Source of the DNA: Bog-473 sp963828825
GTDB lineage: Bacteria; Actinomycetota; Acidimicrobiia; Acidimicrobiales; RAAP-2
Direction of reading: 5' to 3'
Length of the DNA stretch: 64,000 nucleotides
Assembly (NCBI GenBank): GCA_963828825.1
Contig: CAWHGF010000007.1
Span: forward strand, 124,001-188,000
Part shown: piece after piece, positions 26,843 to 35,161 of the stretch
How positions within the stretch are numbered: the stretch's first letter is position 1
Layout: every line of letters starts with the position of its first letter
Position numbers and translations under genes: made by a program
Notes under the pieces: model-generated
What the model was told of the DNA's origin: nothing
What the model saw: the letters and a program-made list of their open reading frames with translations, nothing else
Databases searched by the model: none

Positions 26843-28016
26843 TCAGCCCCCCCGGCGCAGTGACGCCACCACGCCGGGGACGACGGCGAGGGCGCGGTCG
26901 ATGTCGGCATCCGTCGTGCCATACCCCAGGGTGAAGCGGAGGGCACCTGCCGCCAACTCGGGCGCCAGGCCCATGGCGGCGAGGACGTGGCTCGGCTGGA
27001 GCGCGCCGACTGGCGCAGGACGACCCGCCCGAGACGCAGACGCCCTGCTCTCCGAGGGCCACCAGGACCTCTTCCCGCTCGACGCCCGGCACGCACAGGT
27101 GGAGGTGACCCGGGAGCACATCGGCCCCGGCAGCCGCCGGTACGGTGCGGTACGCCCCGTCCACCGCGGCCAGCAGCCCGTCGCACAGCCGGTCGCGCAG
27201 GCCGGCGACCCGTGGCGCGGCGGCCGCACGCTCGGCCGACACCAGGCGCAGCGCCGTGGCCAGCCCGACCGCGCCCGTCACGTCCTGGGTGCCGCTCCGC
27301 CGCTCGCGTTCCTGCCCACCGCCGTACTGGCGGGGTTCCATCACGACCCGGCTGCTGATCGCCAGCACGCCCACCCCGACGGGACCGCCGACCTTGTGCG
27401 CGCTGAGCGACACCATGTCGGCGCCGGCGGTGATGTCGGCCAGGTCGAGATACGGCGCCGCCTGCACGGCGTCGGTGAACACGTAGGCCTTCGGGGCGCG
27501 GCGGTGCACCGCATCGATGAGGTCGGACAGCGGCTGGGTCACCCCGGTCTCGTTGTTGGCCGTCATGACGGCCACGCTCGTCACCCTCGACGACAGCGTG
27601 CGGGCCAGCGCGTCGGGATCCACGACGCCGTACTCGTCCACCGGCAGCTCGCGGATGTCGAGGCCGGCCTTGGCCGCCGCCCGGGCCGACTCCCGCACGG
27701 CCGGGTGCTCCACGGCCGAGCACAGGACCACGGCCTCGCCCCGCTCCTGCCGGGCCGCCTGGGCCGGCCCGAGCACGGCCAGATTGGCCGACTCGGTGCC
27801 GCCGGACGTGAAGACGATCTCGCCTGGATCCCGTCCGAGGAAAGCGGCCACCTCCTCGCGCGCCTCCTCGAGCAGGCGGCGCGCCCGCTGGGCGGCCGGA
27901 TGGCTCCCCGTCGGGTTCCCGAGGCTGACGTCGCCGGCGCCCGCGTGGACCTCGGCCATGGCGGCGGCCACCTCGGGCCGGAGCGGGGTGGTGGCGGCGT
28001 GGTCCAGGTAGGTGAT
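26843..28016 (-). CDS. Cysteine desulfurase (IscS/NifS type; one frameshift, unusual start)
   Basis: About 390 residues of the PLP aminotransferase class V family: YLDHAATTPLRPEV at the N-terminus, HPAVRES, the PLP Lys in VSLSAHKVGGPVG, and the sulfur-carrying Cys in CVSGGSSCAS. The frame breaks near 27005-27012, where SSCAS continues as GALQPSHVLAAMGLAPEL in the next frame; the length is 3n+1. No ATG, GTG or TTG lies between an upstream stop and YLDHAATTP. The nearest candidate is ATC at 28016, 6 nt after a CAGGAT hexamer. It supplies sulfur to the adjacent mnmA. Confidence 0.9.
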
Positions 28017-28027
28017 CGTGCTATCCT

Positions 28028-28072
28028 GTGCTCGCCTTGTTCACTGTGCCCGCCTTGCTCACCGTGCTCGCC
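28028..28072. repeat. 18-bp tandem repeat, 2.5 copies
   Basis: Units TTGTTCACTGTGCCCGCC (28037-28054) and TTGCTCACCGTGCTCGCC (28055-28072) differ at three positions; a half unit GTGCTCGCC precedes them (28028-28036). The block fills the gap between the aldehyde dehydrogenase stop and the desulfurase start and overlaps the region where the desulfurase promoter should lie. Confidence 0.8.
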
Positions 28073-28091
28073 GTGGCGCCGGGTCAGCCGA

Positions 28092-29456
28092 TCACGCGAC
28101 GTAGACGGTCTTGGCGTTGGTGAACTCCTTCAGCCCCAGCTCGGACAGCTCCCGCCCGTAGCCCGACCTCTTGATGCCGCCGAAGGGCAGCTCGGGCATG
28201 GAGGCCACCATGGCGTTGACGAAGACGGCACCGGCCTCGATCCCCTCGATGCACTGTCGGATCTCGGCCTGGTCGTTGCCCCACACGCTGGAGCCGAGCC
28301 CGAAGGTGGTGGCGTTGGCCGCTTTGATGGCCGCGTCCACGTCACGAACCCGGATCACCATGGCCACCGGCCCGAAGATCTCCTCCTGGGCCACGGCCAT
28401 GTCGGTGGTGATGCCCGACAACACCGTCGGAGGGAACCACCACCCGTCGCCGTCGGGCAGCGTCGCTCCGGCGTGGACCGTGGCACCCTGGCGGCGGGCC
28501 TCCTCGACCTGGCCCACCAGCTCGTCCCGTTGCACCTCGGTCACGATCGGCCCGATGTTGGTCGCGGGGTCGAAGGGGTCCCCCACGACGAGCTCGTCCA
28601 TGGCCTCGATGAAGCGGGACTCGAACTCGTCCGCCACCGCATCGGTGACGATGAACCGCTTGGCCGCGATGCACGACTGGCCGTTGTTCTGCACGCGGGC
28701 GGTCACGGCGGTGCGCACGGTGGCATCGAGGTCGGCCGAGGCCAGCACGATGAAGGGGTCGGAGCCGCCCAGCTCGAGCACGGTCTTCTTGAGGGCGTCG
28801 CCGGCGGCCGCGGCCACCGACATGCCCGCCGGCTCGCTCCCGGTGAGGGTCACGGCGGCGATGCGGGGGTCATGGATGAGCTCGGCGATGTCACGCGACG
28901 GCACGAACAGGTTGGTGAAGACCCCGTCGGGCAGCCCTGCCCGGCGGAAGAGGTCCTCGAGGGCGAGCGCGGTCTGCGGGACGTTGGACGCGTGCTTGAG
29001 CAGCCCGACGTTGCCCACCATCAGCGCCGGCGCGGCGAAGCGAATGACCTGCCAGAGCGGGAAGTTCCACGGCATGATGGCCAGCACCGCGCCGATCGGC
29101 TGGTAGTGCACGTAGGACGTTGACCCGGTCGTGGCGATGGGCTCGTCGGCGAGCAGCGCCTCGGCGTTGTCGGCGAACCAGCGCAGGCCGACGGCGCACT
29201 TCGACACCTCGGCCTTGGCGGCGGCGAACGTCTTGCCCATCTCGGTCGTGAGGATGCGCGCCAGGTCGGGCACCTCCCCCTCCAGGAGCTCGGCCGCGGT
29301 GACGAGGTGGCGGGACCGCTCGGCGTAGGTCGTCTTCTTGTACTCGGCGAAGGCAGCCACGGCGCGGTCGAGGATCGCCTCCACCTCCTCTGGGGTGTGG
29401 GCGGGGAACTCCTTCTCCGTCTTTCCGGTGGCCGGGTTGATGGTGGCGAAAGGCAT
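28092..29456 (-). CDS. NAD(P)-dependent aldehyde dehydrogenase (succinate-semialdehyde type)
   Basis: 454 residues from ATG 29456 (MPFATINPATGKTEKEFPAH). The ALDH core is complete: IMPWNFPLWQVIRF, the general-base Glu in LELGGSDPFIV, the catalytic Cys in NNGQSCIAAKRF, EIFGPVAMVIR and a C-terminal SGYGRELSELGLKEFTNAKTVYV. This short group oxidises succinate semialdehyde and similar aldehydes. TAAGAC ends 7 nt before the ATG, and a ligase gene ends 31 bp upstream on the same strand. Confidence 0.93.
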   Translation of the reverse strand: MPFATINPATGKTEKEFPAHTPEEVEAILDRAVAAFAEYKKTTYAERSRHLVTAAELLEGEVPDLARILTTEMGKTFAAAKAEVSKCAVGLRWFADNAEALLADEPIATTGSTSYVHYQPIGAVLAIMPWNFPLWQVIRFAAPALMVGNVGLLKHASNVPQTALALEDLFRRAGLPDGVFTNLFVPSRDIAELIHDPRIAAVTLTGSEPAGMSVAAAAGDALKKTVLELGGSDPFIVLASADLDATVRTAVTARVQNNGQSCIAAKRFIVTDAVADEFESRFIEAMDELVVGDPFDPATNIGPIVTEVQRDELVGQVEEARRQGATVHAGATLPDGDGWWFPPTVLSGITTDMAVAQEEIFGPVAMVIRVRDVDAAIKAANATTFGLGSSVWGNDQAEIRQCIEGIEAGAVFVNAMVASMPELPFGGIKRSGYGRELSELGLKEFTNAKTVYVA

Positions 29457-29487
29457 GGAAGGAGTCTTACCCGCTGACGGCGAAGGT

Positions 29488-30873
29488 TCAGCCGGGCGGC
29501 CCAATTCCAAGATGCTCGGGTACGGCCCGTCGCATGAGCTTCCCGGTGGCCGTATGGGGGAGGTGCTCGGTGGCGAAGTACGTCTTGGGCCGCTTGTACG
29601 GGGCGAGCCGGGCCGTCGCGGCGGCCCGCAGGGCCCCCTCGGCCGACGATCGGTCAGAGACGTAGGCGGCACAGACCCGCTGGCCCCACTGCTCGTCGGG
29701 GAGGCCGAAGACGGCCACCTCGGCGACGCCGTCGACAGTGGCCAGGACGTTCTCGACCTCGGCGGGGTAGACGTTGACGCCGCCGCTGATGATGAGGTCG
29801 TGGCGCCGGCCGGTCAGGTAGAGGAAGTTGTCGGGATCGAGACGGCCGAGGTCGCCGACGGTGCAGGACGACCCTCGCCAGGCGGCGGCCGTGGCGGCGG
29901 GGTCGTCCCAATAACTGAAGCGGGCGAAGGGCGGCATGTCGCACCAGATGGTGCCGCCGGCGTCGTCAGGGACGGAGTCGTCTATGACCGGCACGATGTC
30001 GAGCCGGCGGCCCTGGCGCGCCCGGCCCACGGTGCCGGGGCGCTCGAGCCAGTCTTCGGGAGGGCACACCGTGAACTGGGCCTCGGTCGAGCCGTAGAAC
30101 TCCCAGACGACGCCGGGGCCGACCCGGGCCATGACGGCCCGCTTGACCGGCCCGGGGCAGGGGGCGCCGGCGTGGGCGAGGAGGCGCAACGAGTCGAAGC
30201 GCTCGTCGGGGTCGAGGTCGGGGGACTGGAGGATGCGCTCCAGGTGGGTCGGCACCATGAACGAGGTGGAGGGGCGGTGACGGCGCAGCACATCGAGCGC
30301 GGTCGCTGCGTCGAACCGGCCCAGGATGACCAGCGACCCGCCGGCCAGCAGGGTGCAGCCGGCGAAGCGGACGGACGGTGTGTGGTACATCGGCGAGCAG
30401 ACCATGTGCAGGTCATCGGGGCCGAAGTGCCAGACGTCGGCCTCGTCCTCGAAGACGGCCCGGGCCGTCGCCTCGTCCCACAGCCCCGTCGTGACGCCCC
30501 TGGGCTTTCCCGTGGTGCCCGACGTGTAGTGCATGGAGCGGGTGAGCGGATGGGGCGCCAGATCGGTGGGCTCGCCCTCATCTATGAGCTGGGCCAGGTC
30601 CGCACGGGTGAAGATGCGCACAGTGGGGCGGGCGTCGTCGGCGAGCTGGTCCCGTTCGGCCGGGGTCGACGTGGCGTTGAGCATCACCGGGATGAGGCCG
30701 ATGCGGGTGGCGCCGAGCGCCGCACATATGAGGTCGGCCGACGACCCCAGGGCGAAGGCGACGCGGTCGCCCTCCACACACCCGGCGGCGAGCATGGCGC
30801 CGGCGGCGCGGCGCTGGCGGTCCTCGGCGTCGGCGGGGTGAAGAACCTCGACCGTGGGGGCGTCCCGGGGCAT
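29488..30873 (-). CDS. AMP-dependent acyl-CoA synthetase/ligase
   Basis: 461 residues of the ANL superfamily: P-loop MHYTSGTTGKPRGV, FYGSTEAQ, the C-terminal hinge TGRRHDLIISGGVNVYPAEVE and catalytic Lys in LPHTATGKLMRRA. It forms an acyl-AMP and then an acyl-CoA; the substrate is not readable. At about 460 residues it is somewhat shorter than most members. The TGKLMRR lysine is the site that Gcn5-like enzymes acetylate and sirtuins deacetylate in other acyl-CoA synthetases, and a sirtuin gene lies divergently 57 bp away. TAGCCT ends 6 nt before the ATG. Confidence 0.9.
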   Translation of the reverse strand: MPRDAPTVEVLHPADAEDRQRRAAGAMLAAGCVEGDRVAFALGSSADLICAALGATRIGLIPVMLNATSTPAERDQLADDARPTVRIFTRADLAQLIDEGEPTDLAPHPLTRSMHYTSGTTGKPRGVTTGLWDEATARAVFEDEADVWHFGPDDLHMVCSPMYHTPSVRFAGCTLLAGGSLVILGRFDAATALDVLRRHRPSTSFMVPTHLERILQSPDLDPDERFDSLRLLAHAGAPCPGPVKRAVMARVGPGVVWEFYGSTEAQFTVCPPEDWLERPGTVGRARQGRRLDIVPVIDDSVPDDAGGTIWCDMPPFARFSYWDDPAATAAAWRGSSCTVGDLGRLDPDNFLYLTGRRHDLIISGGVNVYPAEVENVLATVDGVAEVAVFGLPDEQWGQRVCAAYVSDRSSAEGALRAAATARLAPYKRPKTYFATEHLPHTATGKLMRRAVPEHLGIGPPG

Positions 30874-30879
30874 CGGGGC

Positions 30880-30921
30880 AGGCTACGCCCGCACGCCCGC
30901 ACGCCCGCACGCCCATACGAT
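30880..30921. promoter_or_regulatory. Divergent leaderless promoter pair, ligase/sirtuin
   Basis: Minus-strand TAGCCT (30885-30880) lies 6 nt before the ligase ATG; plus-strand TACGAT (30916-30921) lies 9 nt before the sirtuin GTG. An 8-bp tandem repeat fills the gap between the two hexamers. Confidence 0.55.
30885..30914. repeat. 8-bp tandem repeat ACGCCCGC, 3.75 copies
   Basis: Units start at 30885, 30893, 30901 and 30909, identical except for truncation of the last one. It occupies exactly the space between the two presumed -10 boxes of the divergent genes, so copy number would change promoter spacing or overlap. Confidence 0.8.
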
Positions 30922-30930
30922 TGCCCTCTC

Positions 30931-31752
30931 GTGGGGACGGCTCAGGACGATGGCGGCGACATCGGACGGGCCCGCTCGCTGCTCGAGCAGTCGAGGCGAG
31001 TCGTCGTGCTCACGGGCGCCGGCATCTCGACGGACTCGGGCATCCCCGACTTCCGCGGACCGCAGGGCGTCTGGACCAAGGATCCCGAGGCCGAGAAGCT
31101 CGCGACGTTCCAGGCCTACGTCTCGGACCCCGAGTTGCGCGAGCGTGCGTGGCAGAACCGCCTGACCTCATCTATGTGGTCGGCCGAGCCGAATGCGGGG
31201 CATCGCGCGCTGGTCGACCTGGAACGCAGCGGGCGGCTGGACTTGCTGGTCACGCAGAACACCGACGGGCTGCACCAGAAGGCGGGCAGCGACCCCGGGC
31301 GCATCGTCGAGATCCACGGCACGTCCCTCGAGGTGATGTGCCTGAGTTGCGGCGACCGCCAGCCGGCCGAGCCGGTACACGACCGGGTTCGTGCCGGCGA
31401 GACCGACCCGGCCTGCACGGCGGAGATCGGGGATAAGGACGGGGCCGTCTGCGGCGGGATCCTCAAATCGGCCACCATCAGCTTCGGCCAGAGCCTGGTG
31501 GCCGAGGACCTGTTGCGGGCGGAGGAGGCGGCAGCCAACTGCGACCTGCTGCTGGCCGTGGGCTCGACCCTCGCCGTCTTTCCGGCGGCCGGCTTGGTAC
31601 CGGTCGCGGTGCGGCACGGGGCCGTGACGATCATTGTCAACAGCGGACCGACCGACATGGACTCCCTCGCCGACGTGCTCTTGTGGGGCCCGATCGGCGA
31701 ATACCTGCCGGCGCTGGTGAAGGGGCTACGTCCTATTTCTTCTCGGTCGTGA
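30931..31752 (+). CDS. Sir2-family NAD-dependent protein deacylase
   Basis: 273 residues from GTG 30931. Sirtuin motifs in order: GAGISTDSGIPDFRG, TQNTDGLHQKAGS, catalytic His129 in EIHGTSLEV, zinc cysteines CLSC (137, 140) with C162 and C174, then GGILKSATISFGQSL and VGSTLAVFPAAGLV. It removes acetyl or other acyl groups from lysines with NAD, producing nicotinamide. The divergent acyl-CoA synthetase is a plausible target. The 3' end overlaps a convergent 48-codon gene by 20 bp. Confidence 0.94.
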   Translation: MGTAQDDGGDIGRARSLLEQSRRVVVLTGAGISTDSGIPDFRGPQGVWTKDPEAEKLATFQAYVSDPELRERAWQNRLTSSMWSAEPNAGHRALVDLERSGRLDLLVTQNTDGLHQKAGSDPGRIVEIHGTSLEVMCLSCGDRQPAEPVHDRVRAGETDPACTAEIGDKDGAVCGGILKSATISFGQSLVAEDLLRAEEAAANCDLLLAVGSTLAVFPAAGLVPVAVRHGAVTIIVNSGPTDMDSLADVLLWGPIGEYLPALVKGLRPISSRS

Positions 31753-31879
31753 TCCCGCCGCTGCCCTTGGCCTTGCGGCGCGGCTTCAGCGCGAACCACC
31801 AGATGCTGGCGATCGTCCCCAGCGTCACGGCAGCGGCAGCCACCGGTTTGACGACTTTGCGGGAACCGCTCTTGGCCAT
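31733..31879 (-). CDS. 48-residue single-span membrane protein
   Basis: Reads MAKSGSRKVVKPVAAAAV, then a hydrophobic core TLGTIASIWWFAL, then basic KPRRKAKGSGG and a terminal TTEKK. The charge pattern gives one short transmembrane helix with lysine-rich flanks on both sides. It is convergent with the sirtuin and overlaps its last 20 bp. Codon use is normal, with G or C in most third positions. Function unknown; being so short, it could also be chance coding. Confidence 0.55.
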   Translation of the reverse strand: MAKSGSRKVVKPVAAAAVTLGTIASIWWFALKPRRKAKGSGGITTEKK

Positions 31880-32012
31880 GGCGGCACCTTACCTGGCGAG
31901 GCCCCCGACGGCCGGTTGCTGGACCTCATCTGGGGGTTGCGGGCCGGCGGAGGGGTGACGTCCGGATTGGGTCGGGGCGGGGGCGGGACCGTGGGCCGCG
32001 CAACCGGACAAA

Positions 32013-32783
32013 TCAGGCGCCAGCGCCAGCGCCGGCACCGGCACTGGTTCGTACCGACCGTTCTTCCATGTACGCCCGGGCGGCGCGGACCAGGGCGTCG
32101 AACGGGCGGCGGTCCATGCCCTCTTCGGGGTGCCACTGGATCGCGAGGACGAAACGGGCGGACGGGAGCTCGACCGCCTCGACCACGCCGTCAGCGGCAC
32201 TGGCGGTGACCACCAGGCCGCGGCCCAGGTCGTGGATGGCCTGGTGGTGCGAGCAGCGCACGGTGGTCCGTGCACCGAACACAGACGAAGTCACGGTGCC
32301 CGGCACTGTCGCCACGTCCACGTCCCCGAAGACCATCGGGGCGCGGCGGTGGTCAAGGTTCCCGACGACATCGGGTAGGTGCTGGTGCAGCGTGCCACCT
32401 AGATAGACATTGAGCACCTGGCAGCCCCGGCAGATGGCGAGCACGGGCATGTCGGCCTCGAGCGCCGCGACGAGGAGGGCCCGCTCGCTGGCGTCCCGAT
32501 TGCGGTCGATGCCTCCCACCTCGGGGTCCGGCTCCTGCCCGTAGGCCGCCGGGTCGAGGTCGCCGCCACCGGTGAGGACGAGAGCGTCGAGAACCGCGAT
32601 CACCTCCTCAGCGCCCGCGCCGGGGCCCCCGGGGGCGGTGCTGGCCGGCGGTAGGAGCACGGGTCGTCCTCCCGCGGCCGCGACCAGCTCGAAGTAGGAC
32701 TCGGGCAGCACGGCGGCCCGGCGCTCCCACGAACCCCAGGCCACGTCGGCCACGTAGGTCGAGACGCCGACGAGCGGGATCAC
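32013..32783 (-). CDS. Class I glutamine amidotransferase, gamma-glutamyl-GABA hydrolase (PuuD) type
   Basis: 256 residues from GTG 32783 (VIPLVGVSTYVADVAW). Peptidase C26 motifs: LTGGGDLDPAAYG, the nucleophile Cys in LAICRGCQVLNV, HRRAP, and the His/Glu pair in AIQWHPEEGMD. Family members cleave gamma-glutamyl bonds, e.g. gamma-glutamyl-GABA in putrescine breakdown. The divergent glutamine-synthetase-like gene would be the glutamylating partner. An ATG five codons upstream exists, but TACGCT ends 6 nt before the GTG. The C-terminus is an AGAGAGAGA tail coded by a 6-bp repeat. Confidence 0.9.
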   Translation of the reverse strand: MIPLVGVSTYVADVAWGSWERRAAVLPESYFELVAAAGGRPVLLPPASTAPGGPGAGAEEVIAVLDALVLTGGGDLDPAAYGQEPDPEVGGIDRNRDASERALLVAALEADMPVLAICRGCQVLNVYLGGTLHQHLPDVVGNLDHRRAPMVFGDVDVATVPGTVTSSVFGARTTVRCSHHQAIHDLGRGLVVTASAADGVVEAVELPSARFVLAIQWHPEEGMDRRPFDALVRAARAYMEERSVRTSAGAGAGAGA

Positions 32784-32839
32784 CAGCCCAGCGTACATAC
32801 GGGCTGGACGCTCGCCGGCCGTGCGGTAGACAAGTGCGC
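32784..32839. promoter_or_regulatory. 56-bp divergent leaderless promoter region
   Basis: TACGCT (32795-32790, minus) lies 6 nt before the amidotransferase GTG and TAGACA (32827-32832, plus) lies 7 nt before the ATG of the glutamine-synthetase gene. Only about 31 bp separates the two hexamers, so the -35 regions must overlap. No operator symmetry is evident to me. Confidence 0.55.
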
Positions 32840-34225
32840 ATGCCAGGACGTGAGCTCATCGATGCCGCCGTCGCTGACGGTTCCGTTGACACCGTCGTGT
32901 TGGCCTTCCCCGACATGCACGGCCGTCCGGTCGGGAAGCGGGTGACGGCAGACTTCTTCACGTCGCATGTGGCCGAGCACGGGATCGAGGCGTGCGACTA
33001 CCTGTTGGCGGTCGACGTCGACATGAACCCGCTGCCCGGCTACCGCTTCACCAACTGGGACACCGGCTACGGCGACCTCGTCTGCCGGCCCGACTACGCC
33101 ACGGCCCGTCTGATCCCGTGGCTCGAGGGCACCGCCCTCGTCATCTGCGACCTCACCGACGAGGACGGGGCGCCGGTCGAGGTGTCGCCCCGCCAGATCC
33201 TGCGGCGCCAACTGGAGCGGGCGGCCGAGCGCGGCCTGCGGGTCTGCAGCGCCACCGAGCTGGAGTTCTTCCTCTTCAAGGACTCATTCGAGGAGGCCGA
33301 CGCCAAGCGGTGGAAGGGACTGACGCCGCACACCTCCACCATCGAGGACTATCAGCTCCTGCAGACGACACGCGAGGAGTACGTCCTGCGTCGCATCCGC
33401 AACGAGATGTGCGCCGCCGACATCCCGGTGGAGTTCTCCAAGGGAGAGGCGGGGCGCGGACAGCACGAGGTGAACGTCACGTACGACGAGTCGCTTGTCA
33501 CAGCCGACCGTCATCTTGTCTTCAAGAACGGCATCAAGGAGATCGCCGCGCAGGAAGGAAGGGCAACGACGTTCATGGCGAAGTGGACGATGGGCGACGT
33601 TGGATCGTCCTGCCACGTGCACACCAGCCTGTGGGACCTCGAGAGCGGCGAGCCGCTCATGGCCGGCGGCGGCGGCTCCGACGGCGGGCGCGCCGCGTCG
33701 CACCCGAGCGGCTTGTCGACCCTCGGGCGCCGCTTCCTCGCCGGGCAGCTGCACGCCGCCCGCGAGCTTGCCTGGTGCGCCGCACCGACGGTGAACTCGT
33801 ACCGGCGCTACGTGCCCGGCAGCTGGGCCCCCACGGCGGCCGTGTACGGCGAGGACAACCGCACGTGCGGGTTCCGCCTCGTCGGGCACGGGGCGGGGCG
33901 GCGGGTGGAGTCGAGGATCCCGGGGGCGGACGTGAACCCGTATCTCGTGCTGGCAGCCTCCATCGCAGGGGGCCTGTACGGCATCGACCACGAGCTCGAG
34001 CCCGGCGATCCCTACCCGCGCAACGCGTACGAGGCCACGGACGTGCCGCGTATCCCCTCGACGCTGGTGGAGGCCATCGCCGAATTGCGCGACTCCGCGG
34101 TGGCGCTCGAGGCCTTCGGGCCCGACGTGCACCACCACCTCCTCAACACGGCCGAGCAGGAGTGGCTGGCGAGCAACCGCCACGTCACGGACTGGGAGCT
34201 GGCACGGAACTTTGAGCGGATCTAG
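32840..34225 (+). CDS. Glutamine synthetase family (gamma-glutamylpolyamine synthetase-like)
   Basis: 461 residues. N-terminal beta-grasp (LAFPDMHGRPVGKRV) and the catalytic domain: SATELEFFLF (metal Glu), the GEAGRGQHEVNVTY segment, SSCHVHTSLWD (His-x-His), NSYRRYVPGSWAP and DNRTCGFRLVG with NPYLVLAAS. No adenylylation-site tyrosine context of GlnA is visible, and the sequence resembles PuuA/GlnA3-type enzymes that glutamylate polyamines or amines. The neighbouring gamma-glutamyl hydrolase supports that. ATG 32840 is chosen over GTG 32834 because TAGACA ends 7 nt upstream. Confidence 0.92.
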   Translation: MPGRELIDAAVADGSVDTVVLAFPDMHGRPVGKRVTADFFTSHVAEHGIEACDYLLAVDVDMNPLPGYRFTNWDTGYGDLVCRPDYATARLIPWLEGTALVICDLTDEDGAPVEVSPRQILRRQLERAAERGLRVCSATELEFFLFKDSFEEADAKRWKGLTPHTSTIEDYQLLQTTREEYVLRRIRNEMCAADIPVEFSKGEAGRGQHEVNVTYDESLVTADRHLVFKNGIKEIAAQEGRATTFMAKWTMGDVGSSCHVHTSLWDLESGEPLMAGGGGSDGGRAASHPSGLSTLGRRFLAGQLHAARELAWCAAPTVNSYRRYVPGSWAPTAAVYGEDNRTCGFRLVGHGAGRRVESRIPGADVNPYLVLAASIAGGLYGIDHELEPGDPYPRNAYEATDVPRIPSTLVEAIAELRDSAVALEAFGPDVHHHLLNTAEQEWLASNRHVTDWELARNFERI

Positions 34226-34230
34226 CAGGC

Positions 34231-34260
34231 GGCGGGCGGCCGGCCGGCGGGCGGCCGGCC
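34231..34260. repeat. Perfect 15-bp tandem duplication
   Basis: GGCGGGCGGCCGGCC occurs twice in direct succession (34231-34245, 34246-34260), 6 bp after the glutamine-synthetase stop. GGCCGGCC is self-complementary, so the transcript could form a strong hairpin; there is no U-tract. Confidence 0.8.
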
Positions 34261-34322
34261 CGCGCCTCCGGGAGGGGTCCGGCGGCAGCGCGAGGCGGAC
34301 ACCCCGATAAGGTCGCCCGGTC

Positions 34323-35161
34323 ATGCTGCGCTCGCAACTGTGCTCGGCCGAGTCCCTGCGTGCACCGGCTCTGCGGGCCTGGGCCGAGCGGCTGCGGCCG
34401 ATGTGGGACGACGGCCGCGAGGTGATGTTCCACCGCAAGATGTGGGAGTGGCTCTTCATCGCCGAGGCGCTGCGGGAGCGGGGCATGCTCGCCGCCGGGC
34501 GCACGGGGCTCGGGTTCGGCGTGGGGCAGGAGCCGCTGGTGGCGCTCTTCGCCGACGCCGGCTGTCACGTCGTCGCCACCGACCAGCCGCACGAGTCCGC
34601 CGTCGCTTCGGGCTGGACGGACTCCGAGGTGGAGTGGGCCAGCGGACTGGTGGACTTGAACGCGTTCGGGCTGTGTGCGGCGGAGGAGTTCGAGCAGCGG
34701 GTGGCCTACCGCCCCGTCGACATGAACGCGCTTCCGGCGGACTTGCACGGCTTCGACTTTGCGTGGTCGTCGTGCGCTCTCGAGCATCTCGGGACGCTGG
34801 CGGCCGGGATGGACTTCGTGGTCGCACAGATGGACTGCCTGCGGCCCGGTGGCGTGGCGGTGCACACGACCGAGTACCTGGTGTCGTCGAACGAGGGCAC
34901 GGTCGAGGCGGGCGGGACCGTGTTCTACCGGCGCCGCGACATCGAGGACGTGGTGCAGCGGCTGCGGCGTGCGGGCCACCACGTCGACATGGACTACACG
35001 CTGGGTGCCTCTCCGGAGGACCTCCACGTCGACGTGCCGCCCTACACCGACGTGCACCTGCGGACGAAGTTGGCCGGCTATGTCACGACGTCGCTGGCGC
35101 TGATCGTGACGAAGGGTCCGGGGCGGCGGCGGCGGGGCTGTTGCGCCGGGTCAGCCGGTGA
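34323..35161 (+). CDS. Class I SAM-dependent methyltransferase-like protein (3' end uncertain)
   Basis: About 270 residues. SAM-binding motif I in LGFGVGQEPLVALFADAGCHVVATDQ, motif II-III in DFAWSSCALEHLG and RPGGVAVHTTEYL. After TSLALIVTKGPG the frame does not stop: it runs through a (CGG)n stretch and on for over 300 further codons antisense to the sugar-kinase gene, which is not credible. A one-base change near 35120 would give the end GLLRRVSR at 35161, which I assume. TAAGGT ends 9 nt before the ATG. Substrate unknown. Confidence 0.75.

Noticed and set aside
26901..29123. 740-codon plus-strand frame including a CSPCSLCPPCSPC repeat
   Set aside because: Antisense to the desulfurase and aldehyde dehydrogenase; the Cys/Pro/Ser repeat is just the 18-bp tandem repeat read through.
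29338..30930. Open frame extending the sirtuin by more than 500 residues upstream
   Set aside because: Antisense to the ligase gene; the GTG at 30931 with TACGAT at 9 nt gives a normal-size sirtuin.
32013..32060. Alternating Ala-Gly tail (6-bp repeat) at the end of the amidotransferase as a functional domain
   Set aside because: Short low-complexity repeat expansion at a C-terminus; no reason to assign a role.
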